64,000 nucleotides of DNA from Alphaproteobacteria bacterium (GCA_018608245.1 JABAZY010000019.1:26772-90771); one strand, 5' to 3'; shown: positions 16,961-27,566, numbered from the stretch's first letter. Translations and numbers: made by a program. Notes: generated from the sequence alone by a model not told the origin.

Positions 16961-18424
16961 ATGACTTTCCGCGCCCCCACTTTAAAGGATTTTATTATCC
17001 GTTCTGCGTTTCCTTTTTTTGCACTGTTGGCTGTGTTCGCATTGCCGGCTATTGCGGCGACGGGAGCGAAAGAAGTTAATCACCCAAGTATGATTGATAA
17101 CCCGTGGGCTATTGGCGCACTTGTTGTTTTCTTTTTCTCTTATTTAGCGGTGTTGTTTGAAGAGCAGACGCATCTTAGAAAATCGAAGCCCGTTATGTTG
17201 GGTGCAGGTCTTATCTGGGTGTTTATCGCGATCATCGCACCAAGCTATGGTATTGATAAGCAAACGATTCATAGTGCAGTGTATCATGGGTTGGAAGAAT
17301 ATGCGGCATTGATGCTGTTCCTCTTGGCGGCGATGACTTATATCGCGGCGATGGAAGAACGTCAGGTTTTTGCCACGCTTCGCGGTAAACTTGTTGCGGC
17401 AGGCTTTAATATGCGTCAGCTTTTCTGGGTTACTGGTATCTTTGCTTTTTGTTTGTCGCCAATCGCAGATAATTTAACAACAGCGCTTGTTATGGGCGCA
17501 GTGGTCATGGCAGTGGGCGCGAATGATCCTAAATTTATTATTGTTGCCTGTATCAATATTGTGAACGCCGCCAACGCTGGCGGCGCGTTTTCACCGTTTG
17601 GAGATATTACAACCCTGATGGTTTGGCAAGCGGGGCATGTTGAATTCTTCGACTTCTTTCCATTGGTTTTACCATCGTTGGCTTGCTTTATCGTACCAGC
17701 TGTTATCATGAGTTTCTTTGTTCCAACGACAAAACCTGAGCCATTAAAAGAAGAAATTAAAATGAAGCGCGGTGCAAAGCGCATTATTTTCCTTGGTATA
17801 TGTACGATTGCTATGGCGATCAGTTTTGAACAGTTTCTTGGCCTTCCGCCTTTCCTTGGTATGATGACGGGTATGGGTGTACTGATGATTTTTGCTTACG
17901 TCTTACGTATGACGGATAACGGTGAAGATGAAGAAATGGATATCTTGGAGCAAGTTGCCAATGCTGAATGGGATACATTACTGTTCTTCTTTGGGGTTAT
18001 TTTCTCCGTTGGTGGCTTGACCTTCTTAGGGTATCTGGAGCTTGTCTCAACCACAATGTATGGTGGTTATGGCGCCAGTGTTACTAATATCTTTATGGGT
18101 TTCGCATCAGCTATCATTGATAATATTCCTGTGATGTTCGCTATTTTATCGATGAACCCTGATATGGATCAATTCCAGTGGTTGCTTGTCACATTGACTT
18201 GTGGTGTGGGTGGTTCAATGCTATCTATCGGTTCTGCTGCTGGTGTAGCTCTGATGGGCGTTGCCCGCGGTAAATACACCTTCTTCGGACACCTAAAATG
18301 GACACCCGTTATTTTCCTCGGTTACGTTGCGGCGATTGCTGTTCATTTCTGGATAAATGGAGATTTAGTCGGTATCTACACCGCCCAAGATGCCTTAGCA
18401 CACGAGGCGAAGCTCACAGAATAA
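16961..18424 (+). CDS. nhaD: Sodium/proton antiporter, NhaD type
   Basis: An inner-membrane antiporter that exports sodium in exchange for protons and supports pH and salt balance. 487 residues, around 12 membrane helices. Features typical of the NhaD/ArsB ion-transporter fold include ALMLFLLAAMTYIAAMEERQVF near residue 115 (given in part), FCLSPIADNLTTALVMGAV near 165, and NAANAGGAFSPFGDITTLMV near 205, which matches the conserved NhaD site. The N-terminus has a cleavable-looking hydrophobic stretch. It is divergent from a lipoprotein gene and has its own likely promoter. Its 3' end meets a CutA-like fragment on the opposite strand. Confidence 0.92.
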   Translation: MTFRAPTLKDFIIRSAFPFFALLAVFALPAIAATGAKEVNHPSMIDNPWAIGALVVFFFSYLAVLFEEQTHLRKSKPVMLGAGLIWVFIAIIAPSYGIDKQTIHSAVYHGLEEYAALMLFLLAAMTYIAAMEERQVFATLRGKLVAAGFNMRQLFWVTGIFAFCLSPIADNLTTALVMGAVVMAVGANDPKFIIVACINIVNAANAGGAFSPFGDITTLMVWQAGHVEFFDFFPLVLPSLACFIVPAVIMSFFVPTTKPEPLKEEIKMKRGAKRIIFLGICTIAMAISFEQFLGLPPFLGMMTGMGVLMIFAYVLRMTDNGEDEEMDILEQVANAEWDTLLFFFGVIFSVGGLTFLGYLELVSTTMYGGYGASVTNIFMGFASAIIDNIPVMFAILSMNPDMDQFQWLLVTLTCGVGGSMLSIGSAAGVALMGVARGKYTFFGHLKWTPVIFLGYVAAIAVHFWINGDLVGIYTAQDALAHEAKLTE

Positions 18425-18427
18425 TTG

Positions 18428-18571
18428 TTAGTTATCGTTTTTCCACCAAAATTTTGCTAGTCCTTCAATAATAGGTTCGCCCAAAATAAGTTTCTTTTCT
18501 AATAAAGCCTCAAGGATTTCATCACCTTGGGCTTTGGTTTTTAAACTAATGAGAGCTTGGTAAAATTGCAT
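18428..18571 (-). pseudogene. CutA-like fragment, 47 residues, C-terminal half missing
   Basis: The small frame starts MQFYQALISLKTKAQG and ends at a stop three bases past the nhaD stop codon. It matches the N-terminal half of CutA-type proteins: a beta strand, a helix (DEILEALLEKKLIL) and a strand ending in FWWKND, which parallels the YYWEGK region of CutA. Normal CutA proteins have about 105-115 residues and the second half is absent here; nhaD's 3' end takes its place. It starts 7 bases after the gcvPB stop, with no clear ribosome site. It could be a remnant or an unusually short gene. Confidence 0.55.
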
Positions 18572-18578
18572 TTCTGTA

Positions 18579-20117
18579 TTAAACAGATTGCCACCTCAGT
18601 TTTGGCTCTCTCGCTGCCTTCAATTCATCTAAACGCTTCACAGGAGCTGCTTGAGGGTAGTCGTGGAATTTTTCTGTATCACCAGAACGCACGTCATAGG
18701 CAATTTTCTTCATCACGTTAATGAAACGATCAAGCTCATCTTTGCCTTCTGTCTCTGTTGGTTCAACCAACATCGCACCATTCACAACAAGCGGGAAGTA
18801 AACAGTCATCGGATGCATACCATACTCGATCAATGCTTTCGCAACGTCCAAAGTTGTAACGCCTTTTTCTGCTTGGTATTTTTCTGTGAACAAAGCTTCA
18901 TGCATGCATGGGCCTTCGAACGGTGCGTGGTAATCATCTTTCAGCATCGCGCTAATGTAGTTGGCGTTCAACACGGCATCTTCCGATACTTGTTTCAACC
19001 CATCCGCGCCGTGAGATAACATGTAAGACAACGCACGTACGTGCATACCGAACTGACCTTGATATCCTTTTAAACGACCGCAAGATGTTTCGCGTTCACC
19101 GTCACGTTCGAAACGATATTTATCACCTTCTTTTACAACGATAGGGGTAGGGATGTATGGGCGTAATGTTTCTGCAACACAGATAGGGCCTGATCCTGGA
19201 CCACCGCCGCCATGCGGGGTAGAGAATGTTTTGTGTAAGTTGATATGCATCACATCAACACCAAAATCACCAGGTCTGATTTTTCCGACAAGCGCATTAA
19301 AGTTGGCACCATCACAGTAAAAATATCCGCCAGCTTCGTGCAATAAGTCAACTACATCGGCAATATCGGTTTCAAATAATCCGCATGTGTTTGGGTTTGT
19401 AACCATCATGCCGGCAATGTCATCACCCTTTGGATCCGTTGCATATAACGCTTCTTTAAAGGCTTCAACGGTTACACGACCAGTTTCTTTTGTTGGAATA
19501 ACACGAATGTCATAGCCACACATTTTGGCTGTTGCTGGGTTTGTACCGTGGGCGGAGTCAGGAACAAGCATAATGGTTTTTTGCGTATGTCCTTTTGCAT
19601 CATGGGCGCGACGAATAGTCATCACACCTGCAAGCTCACCATGTGCACCAGCCGCAGGCGTTAAGCAAATACCTGGAAGGTTGGTTAATTCAGCTAGCCA
19701 ATTTTGTAACTCATACATAATTTTAATCGCGCCTTGAACAGTTGATTCAGGTTGCAATGGATGAATCATAGATAGGCCTGGCAGACGAGCAACTTTTTCG
19801 TTTAAACGTGGGTTATGTTTCATCGTACAAGAGCCAAGAGGGAAGAAGCCACTATCGATTGAATAGTTCTTTGTTGATAGGCGGACAAAATGACGCACAA
19901 CTTCTGGTTCGCTTACTTGTGGTAAACCAATGTTCCCACGTTGAGCTACGCCAGTACGTGATTTGGTGCCAGCAATGGGTACAAGATCTACGCCTGCTGT
20001 GTCATTATGTTCTTTTTCCCAAAGCAGGTTTTCGTCATAATTCAAACCACGTGTTCTATCGTTAATTTCCATTACACTCTCTAGTTCATTATCGTTAAGG
20101 GGGGCTGGGTTAGTCAT
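18579..20117 (-). CDS. gcvPB: Glycine dehydrogenase (decarboxylating) subunit 2
   Basis: Half of the split P protein of the glycine cleavage system. With GcvPA it decarboxylates glycine using pyridoxal phosphate and passes the aminomethyl group to lipoyl-GcvH. 512 residues. The PLP-binding lysine is in HINLHKTFSTPHGGGGPGSG near residue 280. Other typical stretches are FFPLGSCTMKHNPRLNEK near 90 and TPAAGAHGELAGVMTIRR near 155. The ATG overlaps the gcvPA stop by one base (TAATG), so translation is coupled. It is the last full gene of the gcvT-gcvH-gcvPA-gcvPB operon. Confidence 0.97.
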   Translation of the reverse strand: MTNPAPLNDNELESVMEINDRTRGLNYDENLLWEKEHNDTAGVDLVPIAGTKSRTGVAQRGNIGLPQVSEPEVVRHFVRLSTKNYSIDSGFFPLGSCTMKHNPRLNEKVARLPGLSMIHPLQPESTVQGAIKIMYELQNWLAELTNLPGICLTPAAGAHGELAGVMTIRRAHDAKGHTQKTIMLVPDSAHGTNPATAKMCGYDIRVIPTKETGRVTVEAFKEALYATDPKGDDIAGMMVTNPNTCGLFETDIADVVDLLHEAGGYFYCDGANFNALVGKIRPGDFGVDVMHINLHKTFSTPHGGGGPGSGPICVAETLRPYIPTPIVVKEGDKYRFERDGERETSCGRLKGYQGQFGMHVRALSYMLSHGADGLKQVSEDAVLNANYISAMLKDDYHAPFEGPCMHEALFTEKYQAEKGVTTLDVAKALIEYGMHPMTVYFPLVVNGAMLVEPTETEGKDELDRFINVMKKIAYDVRSGDTEKFHDYPQAAPVKRLDELKAAREPKLRWQSV

Positions 20118-21418
20118 TATTTTAATACCTCCTTGAACCCTTCGACGAGGGCGTTAATTCCGTTGTCCGTTACAATTTCTGTTGCGGTTAAAAGAATTGT
20201 GTTTTCGTTTGCTGGGTAGCCAGCAATGATATTTTTATCGGCTAATGCTTGAACAACGTCATTAGCGTTATTGCCTTCTGGAAGTTCAATCGCAAACTCA
20301 TTAAAGAATGTATCGTTGACCAACTTAACACCCTTAATGCTTTCAACAGCATCTGCTAATTTACAAGCAGCTTCATGATTAAGCGTTGCAAGCTGTTTAA
20401 ATCCATCTTCACCTAAAAGCGACATATGGACCGTGAAGGCAAGCGCGCACAAACCTTGGTTTGTACAGATATTTGAAGTTGCTTTTTCTCGGCGAATATG
20501 TTGTTCGCGCGTGCTTAATGTCAGTACGAATCCACGGTTACCATCTGCATCAACTGTTTCACCACAAACACGCCCAGGCATTTGACGGATGTATTTTTGA
20601 CGGCAAGCAAAGAACCCTAAGTGAGGGCCACCGAAGCCCATCGGAACGCCAATACTTTGTGCCTCACCACAAACGATATCTGCATCCGCAGGGGGAGGAA
20701 GCATACCAAGAGAAACAATCTCGTTAATAACTACAACCAATAATGCGCCTTTTTCATCACAAATTTTACGCCATGCATCATAAACATGAGGCTTACCGAA
20801 AAAGTCTGGCGATTGAATAATGACACAAGCTGTATCATCTTGAACAGCATCTGTACTTTCATTCGCTTCATAACTTTCTGCGCCTTCATTGTTACGCAAA
20901 TAAGTTTCTAAAACCTCATTATATTGCGGGTGGATATTGTTACCTAAACAGACTTTTGAACGTTTAGTGATACGCATCGCCATCAACGCTGCTTCCGCCA
21001 TTGATGTTGCTCCATCATATAGAGAAGCGTTAGCAACTTCTTGTCCTGTGATTTGTGCGATAAAAGTTTGGAACTCAAATAAATATTGTAACGTGCCTTG
21101 TGCAATCTCTGGTTGATAAGGCGTATAGGCAGTTAAGAATTCACTACGTTGAATAATGTAATCAACGGAAGCTGGAATATGATGGTAATAAACACCCGCG
21201 CCAAGGAAAAATCTATTTTGTTGAGCATGATTATTTTCATTCGCGTAAGAAGTCATAATACGCTCTATTTCTAACTCACCTTTGTGATCCGGTAGGTCGC
21301 ATTTTCCATCGACAAATGCTTTCTTTGGTACTTGTACGAATAACTCGTCAACATGATCAATGCCAATGGCATCCATCATTTCTTTTCTAGCGGCTTTGGT
21401 TTGAGGTAAATAGCGCAT
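20117..21418 (-). CDS. gcvPA: Glycine dehydrogenase (decarboxylating) subunit 1
   Basis: The other half of the split glycine decarboxylase. 433 residues, near the family norm of 445. Diagnostic stretches include MRYLPQTKAARKEMMDAIG at the start, FLGAGVYYHHIPASVDYII near residue 68, TPYQPEIAQGTLQYLFEFQT near 95 and GVPMGFGGPHLGFFACRQ near 255. This subunit has the aminotransferase fold but no PLP lysine; it pairs with GcvPB. AAGGAA is about 7 bases upstream of the ATG. The gene lies 40 bp after gcvH. Confidence 0.97.
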   Translation of the reverse strand: MRYLPQTKAARKEMMDAIGIDHVDELFVQVPKKAFVDGKCDLPDHKGELEIERIMTSYANENNHAQQNRFFLGAGVYYHHIPASVDYIIQRSEFLTAYTPYQPEIAQGTLQYLFEFQTFIAQITGQEVANASLYDGATSMAEAALMAMRITKRSKVCLGNNIHPQYNEVLETYLRNNEGAESYEANESTDAVQDDTACVIIQSPDFFGKPHVYDAWRKICDEKGALLVVVINEIVSLGMLPPPADADIVCGEAQSIGVPMGFGGPHLGFFACRQKYIRQMPGRVCGETVDADGNRGFVLTLSTREQHIRREKATSNICTNQGLCALAFTVHMSLLGEDGFKQLATLNHEAACKLADAVESIKGVKLVNDTFFNEFAIELPEGNNANDVVQALADKNIIAGYPANENTILLTATEIVTDNGINALVEGFKEVLK

Positions 21419-21458
21419 ATTATTTTTCCTTTTAATGCAGTTCTACACGTTGATTTTT

Positions 21459-21833
21459 TTACTCTAGTCCTGCAACAAATGCGTCGTAAGCTTGCTTGTC
21501 CATTAGGCTTGCAGCTTCTTCGGCATTGTTCATTTTAATTTTTACAATCCAACCTGTGTCGATGTCTTCTTTTAGACCTTCTAAATCATCTTGAAGCGCT
21601 TCGTTGATTTCAACAATTTCACCAGATACAGGTGTGTAAATTTCACTAGCGGCTTTCACAGATTCAACAACGGCAAAATCATCACCTTTTTTGATTTGGC
21701 GACCAGTTTCTGGAAGTTCTAGGAAAACCAAATCACCAAGAGCGTGACGGGCATAAGTTGTAATACCTACGGCTGCTGTGTCGCCTTCTACTTTTATCCA
21801 TTCATGGTCATTTGTATATTTTACGTTGCTCAT
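21459..21833 (-). CDS. gcvH: Glycine cleavage system H protein
   Basis: The lipoyl-carrying shuttle between P, T and L proteins. 124 residues. The lipoyl-lysine motif FAVVESVKAASEIYTPVSGE is near residue 55, and NDHEWIKVEGD near residue 8 is the usual start of the fold. The tail DKQAYDAFVAGLE is ordinary. AAGGACT precedes the ATG. The gene lies 42 bp after gcvT and the whole set is on the minus strand. The L protein (dihydrolipoamide dehydrogenase) is not in the window and is probably shared with other complexes. Confidence 0.97.
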   Translation of the reverse strand: MSNVKYTNDHEWIKVEGDTAAVGITTYARHALGDLVFLELPETGRQIKKGDDFAVVESVKAASEIYTPVSGEIVEINEALQDDLEGLKEDIDTGWIVKIKMNNAEEAASLMDKQAYDAFVAGLE

Positions 21834-21875
21834 TTGTTTTTAGTCCTTTTAGTTAAGTTAATTTTGTTAATTATT

Positions 21876-22964
21876 TTAAGCTGCTTTTTTTACAGTTTTT
21901 TTTGTGCGGGCTTGCACAAAGGGTATGTCCGCAATTTCGGCTTCAATGTCACGCCCACGAACACGAACGATAACGGCATCGCCAATATTGCCTTGGCTCA
22001 CATAGCCTTGTCCAATTGCGGCTTGTAGAGTAGGGGCAAAGCCACCACTGGTTAACGTACCCAATTGCGTGCTGCCATCTTTATCAAAAATTTCTGCACC
22101 TTCACGGGCAACGCCACGGCCAGTAAGCTTTATACCCACACGTTTACGCGATGCGCCATTTTCAAGTTCATTTAAGACGCGCTCTGCGCCAATGAATGTT
22201 GTGTTTTGTTTCTTGCCCATAACCCAAGTAACGTCCGCTTCAACAGGGGAAGTGGTGGCATCAATGTCATGCCCATATAGTGGATAGCCCATTTCCAAAC
22301 GAAGGGAGTCACGTGCTGCGAGGCCAACAGGTGCAACGCTTTCAAGCGCAGATAATTTATTCCATACTTCGGCGGCTTGATCATTAGGCATACTAATCTC
22401 AAAACCATCTTCACCAGTATAGCCAAGGCGAGAAATAAAATAATCGCCATCTTCCATATAACGCATATAGTTTAGTTCTGAGGTATCAATGCCTAATGCT
22501 TGCTTAAGAGCGTTTTCAGCCTTTGGGCCTTGAAGAGCAATCAATGCACGATCTTCGAAATGCGTTAAAGTAATCCCTTCAGGTAGATTTTCTTTGATCC
22601 ATGCTATGTCTTTGTCTTTACAGCCAGCATTAATCACGGCGAAGAATTTATTTTCTGATAGACGGGTTACGATTAAGTCATCAATCATACCGCCTTCTTC
22701 ATTCATCAGAACGGTGTATTTGGCGACATTATTAGCTTTTGAAAAAGTAGAAGGGGTTAGCTTTTGTAAGAACTCAGTAACGCCTTCGCCTTCTAGCGTG
22801 ATTTGTCCCATATGGGACACGTCAAATAAACCAGCTTGCTCGCGTGTCCAATTATGCTCTTTCAGCACACCTTGCTCGTATTGAATTGGCATATCATACC
22901 CTGCAAATTCAGCCATTTGGGCGTTAAGAGCGGTATGTACAGAATGAAGCGGCGTTTGTTTCAT
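21876..22964 (-). CDS. gcvT: Aminomethyltransferase (glycine cleavage T protein)
   Basis: Transfers the aminomethyl carbon from H protein to tetrahydrofolate, releasing ammonia. 362 residues. Motifs are FAGYDMPIQYEQGVLKEH near residue 20, FDVSHMGQI near 48, LIALQGPKAENAL near 147, RLGYTGEDGFEISMP near 175 and APVGLAARDSLRLEMGYPLYG near 218 (as separate known landmarks). AAGG lies near the ATG. This is the first gene of the operon. Its 87-bp upstream gap, shared with the end of mutS, is too short for a tandem glycine riboswitch and shows none of its conserved stretches. Confidence 0.96.
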   Translation of the reverse strand: MKQTPLHSVHTALNAQMAEFAGYDMPIQYEQGVLKEHNWTREQAGLFDVSHMGQITLEGEGVTEFLQKLTPSTFSKANNVAKYTVLMNEEGGMIDDLIVTRLSENKFFAVINAGCKDKDIAWIKENLPEGITLTHFEDRALIALQGPKAENALKQALGIDTSELNYMRYMEDGDYFISRLGYTGEDGFEISMPNDQAAEVWNKLSALESVAPVGLAARDSLRLEMGYPLYGHDIDATTSPVEADVTWVMGKKQNTTFIGAERVLNELENGASRKRVGIKLTGRGVAREGAEIFDKDGSTQLGTLTSGGFAPTLQAAIGQGYVSQGNIGDAVIVRVRGRDIEAEIADIPFVQARTKKTVKKAA

Positions 22965-23051
22965 AAAAGCAACCTTGTCTATATGAGTGTAAGTGAGTGT
23001 CTTTATTATCCTTTAGGGGGATAAAAAACAAGTGTTTTCGAGCGGAAACGC

Positions 23052-25781
23052 TTAGTTTTTCGCAAGTTTTTTCAAATTATAGAGCGCTTCCAACGCCTCA
23101 CGCGGGGATAGTGTGTCAGGATCTATATTATCCAAAGAATTTTCAACTTCGGACGGTGAGTTATTAACTTCGACCGTGGCAGGCTGAGCAGTGAATAGAG
23201 GAAGCCCTGCTTCAATATAATCACTTGAGTTTTTGTCCGCTGAGAGTCGTTTTAACACCTCGCTTGCACGGGCAATAACATTTGGTGGTAAACCTGCGAT
23301 TTTAGCCACATGTATCCCATATGATTTATCTGCCGTTCCTTCTGCCACATGATGGGTGAAGATAATATCGCCTTTCCATTCTTTAACCTGAAGGGAATAA
23401 CAGCGAAGTGCATCTAGTCTTGCTTGTAAGCTAGTCAGCTCATGGTAATGCGTGGCGAATAATGCACGGGATTTATTAACCTCATGTAGTTGCTCTACAC
23501 ATGCCCAAGCAATAGATAGGCCGTCAAAAGTCGCGGTTCCACGCCCAATTTCATCTAGAATAACGAGCGATCGATCGGTCGCTTGGTTAAGGATTGTAGC
23601 GGTTTCTACCATTTCAACCATAAAGGTTGATTGTCCCCGCGCTAAATCATCGGCGGCACCGACACGGCTAAACAATCTATCGACAACACCTATATGTGCA
23701 GACTTAGCGGGAATATACGATCCGATCTGTGCCATAATTGTGATCAATGCGTTTTGTCTCAAGAACGTTGATTTACCTGCCATGTTGGGGCCCGTCAGTA
23801 ACCAAAGACGCTGCGTATCGCTAAGATTGCAATCATTAGGTATGAAGTTTTCTGATTGTTTCTTGAGCGCATTTTCTACAACAGGATGCCGTCCTTCGGT
23901 AATTTGGAAGGTAAGTGAGCCATCAAGGGTAGGGCGGTTATAGTTCTGTTCAATCGCTAAAGTCGCCATAGAAATTGCCACATCTAACTGCGCCAAACCG
24001 CTGGCAATAGTGGCAATTGCATTTGCATGGATGTTAATTTCTATCATAAATTCTTGGAATAATTGTTGCTCAACTGCAAGGGCTTTATCAGCGGCACTGG
24101 CTAAATCACGCTCCAGCTCGGATAGTTCGGCGGTTGTAAAGCGGACGTTATTAGCCAGCGTTTGACGGTGAATAAATGGGTTTTGTTTACCCTCATCGCC
24201 AGACTTCACCATTAGCTTGTCACCATGACGTGCTGTCACATCAATGAAATAGCCGAGAACGTTGTTATAAGTCACTTTCAGCGTTTCAATACCTGTAATG
24301 TCACGGTATTTGGCTTGTAATTCTGCTATATGGCGTTTGCTATTATCACGCAATGCCCGAAGGTCATCTAATTGCGCGTTGTATCCTGTTTCAATAAATC
24401 CACCATCACGTTGAAGGAAGGGTAAATCCTGTTTTAAGGCTTGGTGAAGCTTATCTGATAGGCTTTTCAGTTCATTACTTAATTTTGTCTTATCTGAAAC
24501 TTCGCGTATCGAATTGTCATTTATCTGCCCTAAAAAAACAGAAATTGTTTCTGCACTGACAAGACCGTCACGGATTACGCCTAAATCTTTCGGGCCTCCA
24601 CGATCAACGCTTAATCTGGCAAGTGCACGTTCTATATCAGGCGTTTCTTTTAACCGCGTCCGTAAATCTTCTCTAGCAGATTTATGTACCATAAATAGCG
24701 CGACTTCATCTTGGCGTTGTGTAAGCTGTGTTAAATCGGTGAGAGGGGCTGATAGCCGTGCTTGGAGTAGTCTTGCGCCTGCACCTGTTACAGTTTGATC
24801 GATAATGCTCAGCAAGCTTCCTTTGCGCTCGCCACTAAGTGTACGGGTTAGTTCTAAGTTACGTCTTGTTGCGCCATCAATCTCCATAACGCTTGCGCTA
24901 GAGAGTTGATTAGGTGGCTGTAGGTGAGGGATTTTACCTTTTTGTGTGCGGTCAATATAGTCAATAAGCGTGCCTGCTGCTGACACTTCCGCTCGGCTAA
25001 ACGCGCCAAAGCCATCCAACGTCCCAACGCCAAAGACACCCTCTAAGCGTTTTTGCGCGTTCTGGCTGTCGAATAGGCTCGTCGATAGGGGCGTGATTTT
25101 TTGCTTAAAATGAGTAAATGTTTCAAATAACTCGGCTTCTTGGATCATTTTATCTGATGCTAGAATCTCATTTGCGTTAATACGATCCAGTGCGGTTGAT
25201 ATATTATCTTGTGTAATTGTCTGTACATGGAAGGCGCCCGTAGACACCTCTATCCACGCCAATCCGTATTGACCTTCAATATTATTAATAGCCGCTAAGT
25301 AATTGTTTTCTCTGGCATCTAATAGATTATCTTCGGTTAAGGTTCCTGGGGTAACGACACGCACTGTTTCGCGATTTACGAGTGTTTTTGAGGTAGGACG
25401 TCCTTCTTTTTTCGCGCGTGCCTTGGCCTGATCAGGTGTTTCGGTCTGTTCACAAACGGCGACTTTAAACCCACCACGAATAAGCTTGGCCATGTAAGGT
25501 TCATAAGCATGAAAGGGCACACCACACATGGGAATATTTGTGCCTTCGGTCTTGCCACGCTTGGTTAGTGTAATACCCAGCACTTCGGATGCGGCTACGG
25601 CATCATCATAAAATAGTTCATAAAAATCGCCCATGCGGTAAAACAGCAAGCAATCAGGATGCTGAACTTTCAACATATGATATTGTGCCATCATGGGAGT
25701 ATGTCCAAGTGCTAAGAAATCCTCATAACTAGTAGGGGCTGAATTATGATCAGCTGGTTCTTTCAGGGCAGTTTGTGACAT
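23052..25781 (-). CDS. mutS: DNA mismatch repair protein MutS
   Basis: Recognises mispaired and short looped bases and, with MutL, starts their repair. 909 residues. The mismatch-wedging motif is at [12 protein letters not shown] near residue 51, with the Phe-x-Glu that stacks on the mispair. The clamp domain spans the middle and the ATPase has Walker [14 protein letters not shown] near 665 and Walker [16 protein letters not shown] near 740. The C-terminus ([15 protein letters not shown]) is a typical tail. MutL is not in the window. The gene lies upstream of gcvT in the same direction, separated by 87 bp. Confidence 0.98.
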   Translation of the reverse strand: MSQTALKEPADHNSAPTSYEDFLALGHTPMMAQYHMLKVQHPDCLLFYRMGDFYELFYDDAVAASEVLGITLTKRGKTEGTNIPMCGVPFHAYEPYMAKLIRGGFKVAVCEQTETPDQAKARAKKEGRPTSKTLVNRETVRVVTPGTLTEDNLLDARENNYLAAINNIEGQYGLAWIEVSTGAFHVQTITQDNISTALDRINANEILASDKMIQEAELFETFTHFKQKITPLSTSLFDSQNAQKRLEGVFGVGTLDGFGAFSRAEVSAAGTLIDYIDRTQKGKIPHLQPPNQLSSASVMEIDGATRRNLELTRTLSGERKGSLLSIIDQTVTGAGARLLQARLSAPLTDLTQLTQRQDEVALFMVHKSAREDLRTRLKETPDIERALARLSVDRGGPKDLGVIRDGLVSAETISVFLGQINDNSIREVSDKTKLSNELKSLSDKLHQALKQDLPFLQRDGGFIETGYNAQLDDLRALRDNSKRHIAELQAKYRDITGIETLKVTYNNVLGYFIDVTARHGDKLMVKSGDEGKQNPFIHRQTLANNVRFTTAELSELERDLASAADKALAVEQQLFQEFMIEINIHANAIATIASGLAQLDVAISMATLAIEQNYNRPTLDGSLTFQITEGRHPVVENALKKQSENFIPNDCNLSDTQRLWLLTGPNMAGKSTFLRQNALITIMAQIGSYIPAKSAHIGVVDRLFSRVGAADDLARGQSTFMVEMVETATILNQATDRSLVILDEIGRGTATFDGLSIAWACVEQLHEVNKSRALFATHYHELTSLQARLDALRCYSLQVKEWKGDIIFTHHVAEGTADKSYGIHVAKIAGLPPNVIARASEVLKRLSADKNSSDYIEAGLPLFTAQPATVEVNNSPSEVENSLDNIDPDTLSPREALEALYNLKKLAKN

Positions 25782-25855
25782 AAACTATTTTTACGACAAA
25801 TTAGCGGCGAATAAAACCATTCATCCCCGAAAACCCACAGAATTAATAGAAGTGA

Positions 25856-26314
25856 TTAGTTGCCCGTACCAGTAGAGCCAAATCCGCCTTCACCGCGTTC
25901 GGTCTCATCAATTTCCTCAACAACTTCCCAAGACACGGTGGCATGTTTAGCAATAACCATTTGGGCGATGCGCATACCGCGTTCAACCGTAAATGGCTCT
26001 GTGCCTAAATTAGCAAGAATAACTTTAATCTCTCCACGGTAATCGGCATCAACTGTGCCTGGTGTGTTTAGAACGGTTACGCCATGTTTAATAGCCAAAC
26101 CTGAGCGCGGACGAATTTGTGCTTCATAGCCTTTAGGCAGAGCAATAGAGAGGCCAGTTGGAATTAATATACGTTGACCAGGGTCAAGCTCAATAGCTTC
26201 TTCAAGGGCTGCCGTTAAATCCATACCCGCAGACTGCTCCGTAGCGTAAGTTGGTAACTTAAGCCCAATAGCGTTTTCCAGAGGTTTTAGCTCAATTTTG
26301 ATAGAGTCAGTCAT
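25856..26314 (-). CDS. dut: Deoxyuridine 5'-triphosphate nucleotidohydrolase
   Basis: Hydrolyses dUTP to dUMP, limiting uracil in DNA and feeding dTMP synthesis. 152 residues, a trimeric fold. The five motifs are visible: SAGMDLTAA (near residue 28), [11 protein letters not shown] (near 69), [15 protein letters not shown] (near 82), [11 protein letters not shown] (near 115), and the C-terminal [10 protein letters not shown] that closes on the nucleotide. AGGAATT is about 9 bases upstream. It is 14 bp after coaBC on the minus strand; coaBC-dut is a common alphaproteobacterial pair. Confidence 0.97.
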   Translation of the reverse strand: MTDSIKIELKPLENAIGLKLPTYATEQSAGMDLTAALEEAIELDPGQRILIPTGLSIALPKGYEAQIRPRSGLAIKHGVTVLNTPGTVDADYRGEIKVILANLGTEPFTVERGMRIAQMVIAKHATVSWEVVEEIDETERGEGGFGSTGTGN

Positions 26315-26327
26315 TCTTTTTTAATTC

Positions 26328-27539
26328 CTATTTTTTGATTGTTTCAAAGTATTCAACGATTCGCCCCACTAGGTCACGCGCGATTTCACGTTTTGTCGTC
26401 TGCGCCCATTCTTGTGTATTCTCAGCTGTGATCAAATGAACATGATTTTCGTTTTGCCCAAATACGGCCTTGTCGCCAACATTATTAGCAACGATCCAGT
26501 CACAGCCTTTTTTCTCACGCTTAGCTTTTGCGTGCGCCAGTAAATCTTGAGTTTCTGCAGCGAATCCAACCACAAGCGTAGGGCGCTCTCCATGATTGCT
26601 TATCGTCTGTAAAATATCAGGCGTTTTGGTAAAACTTATGGTTAGCGTGTCTTGATTATCTTGTTTCTTAAGCTTGTGCTCTTTTAACGCCTTTGGACGC
26701 CAATCTGCAACAGCTGCGGCGCATATGGCCATATCTATATTTTGCTTAAGCTTGTTCTCGCAAGCTTCCAACATTTCTTGAGCGCTTTCGACATGAATAG
26801 TCTCAACGCCTTCAGGATCAGCAATTGCAACGGGGCCAGTTATTAACGTTACAGACGCGCCAGCTTGCGCCAAAGCATCGGCAATCGCATGCCCTTGTTT
26901 GCCAGAGGAACGGTTCCCGATAAAACGCACGGGGTCTATTGCCTCATAAGTAGGGCCACTGGTCACAATAGCCTTTTGTCCCGCTAAAGGTTTGTTTTCT
27001 TTGAAATGCTCAATAATAGATTTCAGTATGTTTTCAGGTTCACTCATGCGCCCTGTACCCGTTTCACCGCAGGCCATATCGCCGTCATCGGGCATAATGA
27101 TCTGTAAGTCACGAGATTTTAAAGTTTCAATATTATCCTGCGTGGCTTGATGCGCCCACATCATTGGGTTCATCGCTGGGCAGGCCATAATGGGACGGTT
27201 AGAGGCGAGCAGGGTGGTAGAGGCTAAATCCTCTGCTAAGCCGTGTGCCATTTGTGCCATAAGGTTTGCACTGGCTGGGGCAATAACGATTAAGTCTGCT
27301 TCACGGGATAAACGAATATGTCCCATGTCAGTTTCATCCTTTAACGACCATAGATCGGTATAAACTTGTTCTTGGGTAAGGGCAGCGACACTTAATGGAG
27401 TAATGAATTGAGAGCCACCATGAGTTAGAATGCACTTAACGTGCGCATTCTCTTTCTTTAACGCGCGGATCAGCTCTAACGACTTATAAGCTGCAATCCC
27501 ACCAGAGATAATCAATAATATCTTTTTGCCTGTTAGCAT
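26328..27539 (-). CDS. coaBC: Bifunctional phosphopantothenoylcysteine decarboxylase / phosphopantothenate-cysteine ligase
   Basis: Carries out two steps of coenzyme A synthesis: joining cysteine to 4'-phosphopantothenate, then decarboxylating the product. 403 residues. The N-terminal flavin domain (about 1-185) starts MLTGKKILLIISGGIAAYKS and has the NPMMWAHQATQDNI motif near residue 120, with MACGETGTGRMSEPE near 155. The CoaB domain (about 190-400) has TSGPTYEAIDPVRFIGNRSSG near residue 195 (in part) and VGFAAETQDLLAHA near 325. GAAGG precedes the ATG. The gene is upstream of dut in the same transcription unit, after the terminator at 27567. Confidence 0.97.
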   Translation of the reverse strand: MLTGKKILLIISGGIAAYKSLELIRALKKENAHVKCILTHGGSQFITPLSVAALTQEQVYTDLWSLKDETDMGHIRLSREADLIVIAPASANLMAQMAHGLAEDLASTTLLASNRPIMACPAMNPMMWAHQATQDNIETLKSRDLQIIMPDDGDMACGETGTGRMSEPENILKSIIEHFKENKPLAGQKAIVTSGPTYEAIDPVRFIGNRSSGKQGHAIADALAQAGASVTLITGPVAIADPEGVETIHVESAQEMLEACENKLKQNIDMAICAAAVADWRPKALKEHKLKKQDNQDTLTISFTKTPDILQTISNHGERPTLVVGFAAETQDLLAHAKAKREKKGCDWIVANNVGDKAVFGQNENHVHLITAENTQEWAQTTKREIARDLVGRIVEYFETIKK

Positions 27540-27566
27540 ATTTTACCTTCAAAGGGGGCTCCAGAT

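Noticed and set aside
22965..23051. Glycine riboswitch before gcvT
   Set aside because: Only 87 bp separate mutS and gcvT, and none of the conserved glycine riboswitch stretches could be seen.
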